This document shows, piece by piece, positions 42,012-51,062 of a stretch of DNA of 64,000 nt (position 1 is its first letter; the number at the start of each line of letters is the position of its first letter). Both the position numbers and the translations under genes were made by a program. The notes under the pieces were generated by a model that was given only the letters and a program-made list of their open reading frames with translations, made no database searches and was not told where the DNA came from. Source of the stretch: Salinibacterium sp. dk2585 (GTDB lineage Bacteria > Actinomycetota > Actinomycetes > Actinomycetales > Microbacteriaceae); NCBI RefSeq assembly GCF_008001035.1, contig NZ_CP042856.1:124001-188000 (forward strand), read 5' to 3'.

Positions 42012-44303
42012 TTAGTTTTTTCCCGTCCCTCCAAGGTCGAAGTGCAAGTGGAGTGCCTGAAGGAAGCCATACTCCTCCTCACTAACGTTGTCGCCCGTCG
42101 GGTGCATCACCTTCTTGCGGATCTCGTTGAGCTTCACGAGCCAAGACGACTTGTCCTTCCAGCTATTCGCCTTCCGGTCGCTGGGCAAGGTGTACTCAGC
42201 GTCGTACAACTTGTTCCAAAGAGCCATGTTTCCGTGAAGGACTATGTCTCGGTAGTCGATCAAGTGGAGGCAGTCCCACCAATCGATCTTGGCTTCCGGA
42301 CCCGCTTCATATTGCTTCTCGGCAAGCAGCGCTTGCGCGCCCTGATATACCTTCTTCGGTACGCCCGAGTTATACCAGCTGGCTCCAAATTCGTCCTCCA
42401 GCTTCTGGCGAATATCCCGCTTCAGGAAGCTCTCTATATCGCTCACTAGCTTGTACGACTCGACGTTGAACTCTTTCTCCTGACTCTTCAGATAGTCCGC
42501 GAGACCTTCAGGCTCGAACGTCGGAGTCTTTGCAGCCAACGCAGCCTGGAACCTGCGCAAGTACTTGGTAGGGGCGCCGCTTCCCAGCCACGTCCGGAAT
42601 TCAGCAACTTCATCAGACGTCAGACCTTGTACGTAGGATGTGAAGTCAGCGAGCCAAGGCTTAACTTCTGCGAAAACCCCCGCAACATCGTCATTCCTTG
42701 CGCTAACCTGGCCCGCGGCTTCCAGATGATCCACGATGTCTCCGATCAGACGCAGACTCGCTTCGACGCCGGCGTTAGTGAACACAAAGCCCGGCTCCAC
42801 CCTTCCGAGATTCCACTGCGCGGGCAGCTGATCCCGGAGGAACTCGAAGCACAGTATGAGGAAGTCGGTGAGCGGCTGAATAGTGTCGTCGTTCGACGTG
42901 CGGTAGAACGAGCCCAGGCGCTTCGCCCCGGATGGGACAAACTCGCCAATGAAGCGCCCGCGATCGATTCCTCGATTTATTGCGTCGAGGCTGATGCACC
43001 GCCGGTCGGTCGCTTGCTCTTCGCCAATGACAATACGTCCGTACATCGGTGACGCCTTGAACTCGCCAAGTGTCTGTGCGATCTTGAGCTTCAGTGCATG
43101 AGCTTGCTTCTTCTTGTCTTCGCTCGTCCACAACAGATCGGCATTCAGCGTGTTCTGCAGTGTCTTTGAAACCGATTGCTGGTTCTCATTGATCTGCATG
43201 AACAGCTCCCGCTGCTTCTCGGGAGGTAGGTCAATGAACGCGACGACTGGGATCGACTCAGTATCTGCACGCTCTGAATTTGCGAATCCGTATAGGCGGT
43301 GCTGTCCGTCGATTATGTATGCGGACCGATACTTTCGCGGGAGATGAAGTATTCCGAGAGTTGTTGCACCGGCCTGCTTGTCGGTCTTTTCAAACCTAAG
43401 TCCTCTGTTCCTACCGCCGCTATCGATATTGACGATGAGCGAGTTCGGGAAGAATCCTCCAGACTCCACGAAGTCAGAGACACTCTTCAAGCGAGCCTTC
43501 TTGATTATCCGTTGGTAGGTCGGCATCCATCGAACGTTCGCTTTATTGTTGTGCAGCACGTAGGCGATCTTCAGGAGACGCCGGGGCTCGATCGCAAACG
43601 AATAGTAGGTGTGTCCCCCGAGCTTCCCTTGGATGGCAGCGACGGTGGAGTCCATAGCCTCTATTTGTTGCCCGCTAAACAAGTTACCTAGCAGCTGGAA
43701 CTTAGCGGCAGACCCGAGGTGGCTCGCTAACTCTTGGTAGTAGCTGACGGCGTCCTCGTCCAGATAAGTTATGCCGGCACTCTCTATGCGATCAGCGGTG
43801 TCTCGGCTCACGGCTATGTTGTTTGTGGCGAAGACAAATTTCACCTTGTGATCAGGAAAGCGCTCGCGAAGGGACCCAATCAGGCCTGCACGGTAGCCCT
43901 GAATGCTTTCGATTTCTTGCTTGAAAGTCTCCGTTCGTGGCTGTTCGGAATTGGAAGACTTGCACTCGAACACCAAGACGACTTCATCGTCGGCCGCAAG
44001 GACGTCTACTTGTTTGGTTTCATTGGAGTTCTTGCCGTATTTGATGCGAAGAGAGCGCCCAATGCTCATTTGGACGAAGCCGAGCTGCGCGCACATCGCC
44101 CAGATGCGGTCCTCGAAGGCCACGTCATGCGGCTTCTGCCGTCGCATCCAAATGTCTCGCTTGAGTGCTTTGTCCAGAACCCAGCCCTTGTCCTCGTACT
44201 CGCCCTGGCGGGCGGCGGGGATTTTCTCCCGTATGTATGGGGACAACCTCCGGCCAATCTCTCGGCGGAGGCCGGTTGGACTATAGGTCTCGATCTCGGA
44301 CAT
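42012..44303 (-). CDS. PD-(D/E)XK nuclease-like / DGQHR / HEPN-like multidomain protein
   Basis: This 763-residue protein has no close named family that I recognise as a whole. Residues of about 60-200 have a PD-(D/E)XK nuclease-like core: KQVDVLA (Asp100), then VFECKSS (Glu113, Lys115) and KFVFATNN. Residues of about 235-450 include AYIIDGQHRLYGF (DGQHR at 332-336), a motif of DndB-like, ParB-related proteins of DNA-modification systems, with VVAFIDLP and QINENQQSV after it. The C-terminus (about 655-750) ends KLNEIRKKVMHP, an R-x4-H pattern (Arg729, His734) like HEPN RNase-type domains. It begins directly after the methyltransferase stop. A restriction or defence effector is inferred. Confidence 0.75.
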   Translation of the reverse strand: MSEIETYSPTGLRREIGRRLSPYIREKIPAARQGEYEDKGWVLDKALKRDIWMRRQKPHDVAFEDRIWAMCAQLGFVQMSIGRSLRIKYGKNSNETKQVDVLAADDEVVLVFECKSSNSEQPRTETFKQEIESIQGYRAGLIGSLRERFPDHKVKFVFATNNIAVSRDTADRIESAGITYLDEDAVSYYQELASHLGSAAKFQLLGNLFSGQQIEAMDSTVAAIQGKLGGHTYYSFAIEPRRLLKIAYVLHNNKANVRWMPTYQRIIKKARLKSVSDFVESGGFFPNSLIVNIDSGGRNRGLRFEKTDKQAGATTLGILHLPRKYRSAYIIDGQHRLYGFANSERADTESIPVVAFIDLPPEKQRELFMQINENQQSVSKTLQNTLNADLLWTSEDKKKQAHALKLKIAQTLGEFKASPMYGRIVIGEEQATDRRCISLDAINRGIDRGRFIGEFVPSGAKRLGSFYRTSNDDTIQPLTDFLILCFEFLRDQLPAQWNLGRVEPGFVFTNAGVEASLRLIGDIVDHLEAAGQVSARNDDVAGVFAEVKPWLADFTSYVQGLTSDEVAEFRTWLGSGAPTKYLRRFQAALAAKTPTFEPEGLADYLKSQEKEFNVESYKLVSDIESFLKRDIRQKLEDEFGASWYNSGVPKKVYQGAQALLAEKQYEAGPEAKIDWWDCLHLIDYRDIVLHGNMALWNKLYDAEYTLPSDRKANSWKDKSSWLVKLNEIRKKVMHPTGDNVSEEEYGFLQALHLHFDLGGTGKN

Positions 44304-45164
44304 TCATAACTCCCCAAGGTTTGTGAACAGGAACTCCTCGGTACGGCCACGCGAGGCGCTCTTGCCGCCGACTGAATTTCGCCGAGTGACTACGATCTTT
44401 CGCCCTAGGGACGAAAACAGAGTGTCTATTGACGAATGCGCGGCATTGGTCAAGGCGAAGTACGCACCCCGCTTCGAGATTTCCGCGATGCGTCCCGCCA
44501 GGCGTTCCTGGTCCTCAAACGAGAACAGATGTTGGTTGTATTTGATGAACCCGTTGTTGTTGTGTGCGACTGTGTATGGGGGATCGAGAAAGACCAGGTC
44601 GCCGGCGTCCACATCGTCGAGTGCGTCCCCGAAGTCCTTCGATCGAAGGACAGCGCCGGCGAGAACTCTGCTGGCTGTCTGGAGTGCGGGCAGCCCCGGG
44701 ATCTTGGGTGAAGGACGGGCTCCGAACGGCACGTTATATTCGCCGCGAAGGTTGACGCGGTAAATGCCGTTGTAGGAGGTGTGGTTCAAAAAAATGAAAC
44801 GGGCGGCACGCGCCGAGGGCTCAATGGGCACTTGGGCGCGAGCGCTGTAGTAGCTTTCGGCCGTGTTTTGGTACTGCGCAATAGCGGACGCAACCTCTTC
44901 GGGTGAATCTCGAACTTGTTGATAAACCTCAATGAGGTCACCATTCAAGTCAGATAGGTACGCTGTGCCTTTGGGCGCCAGTGCGAAGAACACCGAGCCA
45001 CCGCCCACGAAAGGTTCGTGGTAGTTACGGAAGTCATGCTGCCGAGCGAGTCGCAAGAGTTGTGGCACTAGCCATCGTTTCCCGCCAGCCCAGCGAAGAA
45101 AAGGCGCGGTAACGGGTACAGGAGCTAGGCCGGGCTCATGTTCCGCCAGAGAATCCTGCAACAA
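44304..45164 (-). CDS. D12-class adenine-N6 DNA methyltransferase (Dam-like)
   Basis: This 286-residue methyltransferase has the D12/Dam motif order: FLRWAGGKRWL (AdoMet site, residues 23-32), HEPFVGGGSVFF (motif I) and FLDPPYTV (catalytic DPPY at 194-197). It should methylate adenine in a short DNA site. The start is uncertain; a TTG at 45164 gives the longest reading and no ATG lies before the first motif. It is followed without any gap by the nuclease-like gene and preceded by 45 bases after the phosphatase gene. The three look like one leftward operon. Confidence 0.9.
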   Translation of the reverse strand: MLQDSLAEHEPGLAPVPVTAPFLRWAGGKRWLVPQLLRLARQHDFRNYHEPFVGGGSVFFALAPKGTAYLSDLNGDLIEVYQQVRDSPEEVASAIAQYQNTAESYYSARAQVPIEPSARAARFIFLNHTSYNGIYRVNLRGEYNVPFGARPSPKIPGLPALQTASRVLAGAVLRSKDFGDALDDVDAGDLVFLDPPYTVAHNNNGFIKYNQHLFSFEDQERLAGRIAEISKRGAYFALTNAAHSSIDTLFSSLGRKIVVTRRNSVGGKSASRGRTEEFLFTNLGEL

Positions 45165-45209
45165 CGATGTCGTCCCCCCAGAGTGTCATCGGACTGAATG
45201 TCCCGAAGG

Positions 45210-45749
45210 CTACCATCCGGCGCCCACATCGTCGGCCTTCACCAGCGTCCCGGCTTCCGTGACCTTCGCTGTGGGGATCCCCGCGTTCGCCCAAACCTCG
45301 ATGATGTCGTCTCGATCGTCCACCGCCAGCAGCGGCCGGTATTGACGCAGAATGGCACGCGCGAAGTCCGCCTTCAGGAGCGCGTCGGATCGATAGTCGC
45401 CGCGGGGTCGCATGTAGATGTCGTCAAACGGCACATCGTTCTCTGCTAGCCAGAGGGTTGTATGGAACGACCACCGGTCCTCCCGGCCCGTCACGATGAG
45501 AACCCTCATGCTGCGCCGGGAGGCGGCTTTCAATAGCGCGAGGACATGGGGGAAAGGTGGGCAGTTTATGGACGCGTCATGGAATGCCATGAAGTCCCGG
45601 GCGGATGCCCCGGCGCCTTCCTCGACAAAGTGCCGAATGCTCCGCACGTCGCAAAGGGTCCCGTCCATGTCGAAGATCACAGCACCAGGCGCCGATGGCT
45701 GGAGGATCAACCTATCCAATTGGACGCTCACTACAGAAATATCGCACAT
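45210..45749 (-). CDS. HAD-superfamily phosphatase of the polynucleotide 3'-phosphatase type
   Basis: This protein of about 179 residues has the HAD nucleophile motif [11 protein letters not shown] (Asp27, Asp29), motif [11 protein letters not shown] and the acidic [13 protein letters not shown]. The stretch [18 protein letters not shown] before LAVDDR closely follows the 3'-phosphatase half of phage T4 polynucleotide kinase. There is no kinase domain. It may remove 3'-phosphates from nucleic acid ends. Starts at TTG 45755, GTG 45752 or ATG 45749 are possible; ATG was preferred. It is the first gene of the unusual three-gene block, divergent from dnaK. Confidence 0.82.
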   Translation of the reverse strand: MCDISVVSVQLDRLILQPSAPGAVIFDMDGTLCDVRSIRHFVEEGAGASARDFMAFHDASINCPPFPHVLALLKAASRRSMRVLIVTGREDRWSFHTTLWLAENDVPFDDIYMRPRGDYRSDALLKADFARAILRQYRPLLAVDDRDDIIEVWANAGIPTAKVTEAGTLVKADDVGAGW

Positions 45750-45789
45750 CACCAACTGGGTGCACAGGCCTCAGTCCCGGCACGTGAAC

Positions 45790-45835
45790 TTGACAGGACA
45801 CGGCTCAGGTCTAAAATTGAGTTTGCTCGACTCAA
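45790..45835 (+). promoter_or_regulatory. dnaK promoter with HAIR operator for HspR
   Basis: TTGACA at 45790-45795 and TAAAAT at 45812-45817, 16 bases apart, form a strong promoter. The HAIR palindrome TTGAGT-N7-ACTCAA at 45817-45835 overlaps the -10 box and the expected start site. This is the classic HspR target in actinobacteria, so heat-induced derepression of the dnaK operon follows. HspR is encoded in the same operon. Confidence 0.92.
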
Positions 45836-45893
45836 CTATTGGGTCGCGCCCCAGACTTTCACTTTCACCATACGCAACATAAGGAGAACACGC

Positions 45894-47750
<1,857 letters not shown>

Positions 47751-47752
47751 CC

Positions 47753-48340
47753 ATGGCTGACCAGAATCACAACAAGGACCAGGGCGCGGACGTGCCCGAG
47801 CCCGACGTTGGTCGCGAGGACCTCGAGGAGGCCGCCGATGGCCTGCTCGAGGCCGAGGGCCCCGATGTGGAGACCTCGCTCGACGACGCGGACCTCTCGT
47901 TCCTCGAGCAGAACGCCAACGACCTGGCGGCGGAGCGTCTCGCCGACCTGCAGCGCCTGCAGGCCGAGTATGCGAACTACCGCAAGCGGGTCGACCGCGA
48001 CCGTGAGGTCAACCGCCTCCAGGCGGCACAGGACCTCGTTGCCTCGCTGCTCCCCGTGCTCGACGACCTCGACCTCGCCGAGTCGCACGGAGACCTGCAG
48101 GAGGGCGGCCCGTTCGCCCTCATCGCGCAGAAGCTCCGCACGACCCTCGAGAAGACAGGCCTGGAGCGGCTCGGCGCGAAGGACGACGAGTTCGACCCCA
48201 ACCTTCACGAGGCGATCGCGCAGATCCCCAACCCCGATGTCACCGTCATGACGGTGCTCGACGTGCACAAAGTCGGGTACCGGATGGGCGACCGCCTGCT
48301 TCGCGCGGCGCAGGTCGCCGTCGCGGTGCCGCAGGAGTAG
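47753..48340 (+). CDS. grpE: Nucleotide exchange factor GrpE
   Basis: This 195-residue protein has an acidic N-terminal region, then the long GrpE helix (ERLADLQRLQAEYANYRKRV) and the C-terminal beta domain ending TVMTVLDVHKVGYRMGDRLL, the family signature. It releases ADP from DnaK. It starts two bases after the dnaK stop. A long hairpin separates it from dnaJ. Confidence 0.97.
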   Translation: MADQNHNKDQGADVPEPDVGREDLEEAADGLLEAEGPDVETSLDDADLSFLEQNANDLAAERLADLQRLQAEYANYRKRVDRDREVNRLQAAQDLVASLLPVLDDLDLAESHGDLQEGGPFALIAQKLRTTLEKTGLERLGAKDDEFDPNLHEAIAQIPNPDVTVMTVLDVHKVGYRMGDRLLRAAQVAVAVPQE

Positions 48341-48351
48341 ATCCACACCGC

Positions 48352-48452
48352 GGGTTGAGTAGCGCGGGATACCGACCTCGCCGGCACGGTCGGCGCTGGG
48401 GTCGCACAATCGCTGGCGCGCTTGTCCCCAGCTCCACCGCGCTACTCAACCC
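48352..48452. repeat. GGGTTGAGTAGCGCGG inverted repeat between grpE and dnaJ
   Basis: GGGTTGAGTAGCGCGG (48352-48367) and CCGCGCTACTCAACCC (48437-48452) are a perfect 16-base inverted repeat around 69 bases. The loop has a further CTGGGG/CCCCAG pair. The arms belong to the GGTTGAG family seen in crtI and crtYe. In the transcript it could lower dnaJ-hspR expression relative to dnaK-grpE. Confidence 0.75.
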
Positions 48453-48476
48453 ACGCGAACTTTTGAAAGGAGTCTG

Positions 48477-49469
48477 ATGGCCAGTCAGGACTGGTTGGAG
48501 AAGGACTTCTACAAGGTGCTGGGCGTCTCCAAGGACGTTTCGGACGCCGAGCTGAAGAAGACTTATCGCAAGCTCGCGCGCCAATATCACCCCGACTCCA
48601 ACCCGGGGGATGCGAAGGCTGAGGCCCGCTTCAAAGAGATCAGCGAGGCCAACGCCGTGCTCTCCGACCCGGAGACGCGCCGGGAGTACGACCAGGTGCG
48701 GGCGATGGGCATGGGTGCCCCGCGATTCAGGGCGGGCGGCCAGGGCCAGGCCGGTGGCTTCGAGGACGTCTTCGGCGGCATGTTCGGCGGCGGCGCTCCC
48801 GGTGGCGCAGCGGGCGGCGCCCGCGGCGGCTACCAGACGGCAGACTTCAGCGACATCTTCGGCGGCATGTTCGGGGGCGGCGGCTTCAGCGGCGGCGGCT
48901 TCCGCGGTGCCCAGTCGAAGGGGCGGGATGTCAACGCCACGACGACGCTCGACTTCGTCTCGGCCATCAACGGCGACACCGTGCGGCTGCAGGGTGTCAC
49001 CGGCAAGCCAATGACGGTGCGCATCCCTGCCGGCGTCAGCGACGGACAGAGGATCCGACTCAAGGGCAAGGGTGAGCCGAGCCCCGACGGCGGCCCCGCC
49101 GGCGACCTGACCCTCACGGTCACCGTCAAGAAGCATCCGGTGTTCACTCGCGACGGCAACAACCTGCGCGTCGACGTGCCCGTCACCTTCGTCGAGGCCG
49201 TGCAGGGCGCCACGATCGAGGTGCCCACTCTGGGCGGCGAACCCGTCAAGCTCAAGGTGCCGCCGGGCACGCCGAGCGGCCGGGTGCTGCGGGTCAAGGG
49301 CCGCGGGGTGACCTCGGGGGGAGCATCCGGTGACCTGCTCGCAACCGTGCAGGTCGTGGTTCCAAGTCACCTGACCCCGGATGCCGCGAAGGCCGTCAAG
49401 GCACTCGCGAAGGCCCTGCCGGATGAGAACCCTCGCGATGACCTGATCGCCAGGGCGCGAAGGGGATGA
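48477..49469 (+). CDS. dnaJ: DnaJ-family co-chaperone without zinc finger
   Basis: This 330-residue co-chaperone has an N-terminal J domain containing YHPDSN (the HPD motif) and two Gly/Phe-rich stretches (FGGMFGGG). C-terminal beta domains of the DnaJ/CbpA type follow (VRIPAGVSDGQRIRLKGKG, HPVFTRDGNNLRVDVPVTF). The four CxxCxGxG zinc repeats of type I DnaJ are entirely missing, so it is a type II protein. It stimulates DnaK ATPase. AAAGGAG precedes the ATG, and the hspR gene overlaps its stop. Confidence 0.94.
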   Translation: MASQDWLEKDFYKVLGVSKDVSDAELKKTYRKLARQYHPDSNPGDAKAEARFKEISEANAVLSDPETRREYDQVRAMGMGAPRFRAGGQGQAGGFEDVFGGMFGGGAPGGAAGGARGGYQTADFSDIFGGMFGGGGFSGGGFRGAQSKGRDVNATTTLDFVSAINGDTVRLQGVTGKPMTVRIPAGVSDGQRIRLKGKGEPSPDGGPAGDLTLTVTVKKHPVFTRDGNNLRVDVPVTFVEAVQGATIEVPTLGGEPVKLKVPPGTPSGRVLRVKGRGVTSGGASGDLLATVQVVVPSHLTPDAAKAVKALAKALPDENPRDDLIARARRG

Positions 49470-49894
49470 GCATGGATCCCGCCGCTCCCCTCTTCGCCAT
49501 CGCTGTCGCGGCCGAGCTGGCGGGAATGCACCCGCAGACGTTGCGGCAGTACGACCGGCTGGGCCTCGTCAGCCCAAAGCGCACGAGCGGCAAGTCCCGC
49601 CGCTACTCGATGCGGGATGTCGTGCAGTTGCGCGAGATCGCGGCGCTCGGGGCCGAGGGCGTCAGCCTTGAGGGGATCCGCCGAATCATGTCGCTCGAGA
49701 ACCGCGTCATGGAACTCACGGAACGGGTGCGCGAACTCGAGACCGCGCTCGCCGACGAGATGCTGAAGCACTCCGGCCGTCGCGTGTTCGCCGCCGACGA
49801 GACCGGCGCCGTCGTCTCGTTGCGCGCGGGAGAACGCGTGCGTCGCGCCAACCAGGTCGTCGTGTGGCGGCCCCTCGAACGCGGCCAGTCATGA
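49466..49894 (+). CDS. hspR: Heat-shock repressor HspR (MerR family)
   Basis: This 142-residue MerR-type protein has FAIAVAAELAGMHPQTLRQY as helix-turn-helix and DRLGLVSPKRTSGKSRRYSM as wing, both diagnostic of HspR. A coiled coil follows (LENRVMELTERVRELETAL) and the tail ends VVVWRPL. HspR binds HAIR palindromes, two of which lie upstream of dnaK and clpB in this window. The ATG overlaps the dnaJ stop. The next gene, a methyltransferase, overlaps its stop, so it is also in the operon. Confidence 0.96.
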   Translation: MSMDPAAPLFAIAVAAELAGMHPQTLRQYDRLGLVSPKRTSGKSRRYSMRDVVQLREIAALGAEGVSLEGIRRIMSLENRVMELTERVRELETALADEMLKHSGRRVFAADETGAVVSLRAGERVRRANQVVVWRPLERGQS

Positions 49895-51060
49895 CGGGGT
49901 TCGCCTTCGAGCGGCTGCGCCGTTGGCCAGACCTCGAGGCGCCCAACCTGTTCGCGTTCGATGCGAGTGATCGGCTGATCCTCGACGAGGCGGCCGCCGA
50001 AGTCGTCGCGCATCCTGATGCGGTCGTCACGATCGGCGACCGGTACGGGGCCCTGACGCTCGGCGCCGCGGCGCTGCACGGTGCCACGGGCATCCGCTCG
50101 CACCAGGACGCGCTGATCGGCGAACGCGCCCTCGACGCGAACGCCCACGAGCTCGGGCTCGACGGATGCTTCGCGCACCACGATCTCGACGCTGCACTGT
50201 TCCGGGGCGCGCGCACGGTGCTCATGCAGCTCCCCAAGAGCCTCGATCAACTCGACGAGGTTGCCGGGCTGATCGCCGCCCACGCCGACCCGGCCGTCGT
50301 CGTCTACGCCGGCGGACGCATCAAGCACCTGACCCCCGCCATGAACGAGGTGCTGGGGCGTCACTTCAGCGAGGTCTCGGCGACGCTCGCTCGGCAGAAG
50401 TCGCGCGTGCTCGTGGCCCGCGCGCCCCGCGCCGGTGACAGTGACTGGCCAAAACGCGAGTTCCACACCGAGCTGGGCCTGTGGGTGTGCGCGCACGGCG
50501 GCGCATTCGCGGGCACGCGGCTCGATATCGGCACGCGCTTCCTGGTGCAGTTCCTCGACCAGGTGAAGGCGAATGCGCGCACGGCCATCGACCTCGGCTG
50601 CGGCACGGGCGTCCTTGCGGCCGCGCTCAAGCGTTCGCGGCCCGAGCTGGAGGTGCTCGCCACCGACCAGTCGGCGACGGCGGTGGCATCCGCTCGCGCG
50701 ACCATGGCGGCCAATGAGCTCGACGTGACGGTAGTGCGAGACGTTGGCCTCGCGTCGAGGCCGGATGCATCGGCCGACGTCGTGCTGCTGAATCCGCCGT
50801 TCCATGCGGGGTCGACCGTGCACTCGGGGCTCGCGCAGGCGCTTTTCGCTGACGCGGCGCGGGTGCTGCGTCCCGGCGGGGAACTATGGACCGTCTTCAA
50901 CTCGCACCTCGGCTACCGTCCCGCGCTGCAGCGCACGGTCGGCCCGACTCGCATCGTGGGGCAGAACCCGAAGTTCACCGTGACGGTGTCCGTCGCTGGT
51001 GTTCGCGAAGACGCTGGAGTAAACTTGAGTTATACCGACTCAACTTCGGAGAAGAGGTAG
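49891..51060 (+). CDS. RsmC/RlmG-like class I methyltransferase
   Basis: This 389-residue protein has two related halves. The second is a complete AdoMet-dependent methyltransferase with [15 protein letters not shown] and the catalytic NPPFH in [11 protein letters not shown], as in the guanine-N2 rRNA methyltransferases RsmC and RlmG. The first half is a degenerate copy. It probably methylates rRNA, but the exact base is unknown. Its ATG overlaps the hspR stop (ATGA). Its last codons contain the HAIR operator of clpB, so the 3' end is under double constraint. Confidence 0.85.
   Translation: MTGFAFERLRRWPDLEAPNLFAFDASDRLILDEAAAEVVAHPDAVVTIGDRYGALTLGAAALHGATGIRSHQDALIGERALDANAHELGLDGCFAHHDLDAALFRGARTVLMQLPKSLDQLDEVAGLIAAHADPAVVVYAGGRIKHLTPAMNEVLGRHFSEVSATLARQKSRVLVARAPRAGDSDWPKREFHTELGLWVCAHGGAFAGTRLDIGTRFLVQFLDQVKANARTAIDLGCGTGVLAAALKRSRPELEVLATDQSATAVASARATMAANELDVTVVRDVGLASRPDASADVVLLNPPFHAGSTVHSGLAQALFADAARVLRPGGELWTVFNSHLGYRPALQRTVGPTRIVGQNPKFTVTVSVAGVREDAGVNLSYTDSTSEKR
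51025..51043 (+). promoter_or_regulatory. HAIR operator of clpB inside the preceding gene
   Basis: TTGAGT-TATACCG-ACTCAA is a perfect HAIR palindrome with the standard seven-base spacer. It lies 20 bases before the clpB start and within the last codons of the methyltransferase gene. HspR should repress clpB here independently of the dnaK promoter. Clear -35 and -10 boxes were not identified. Confidence 0.9.
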
Positions 51061-51062
51061 TA

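Noticed and set aside
42012-44303. Naming the large protein DndB or assigning it to the phosphorothioation system
   Set aside because: Only the DGQHR motif is shared. No dndA, C, D or E genes are present, and the protein has two further domains that DndB lacks.
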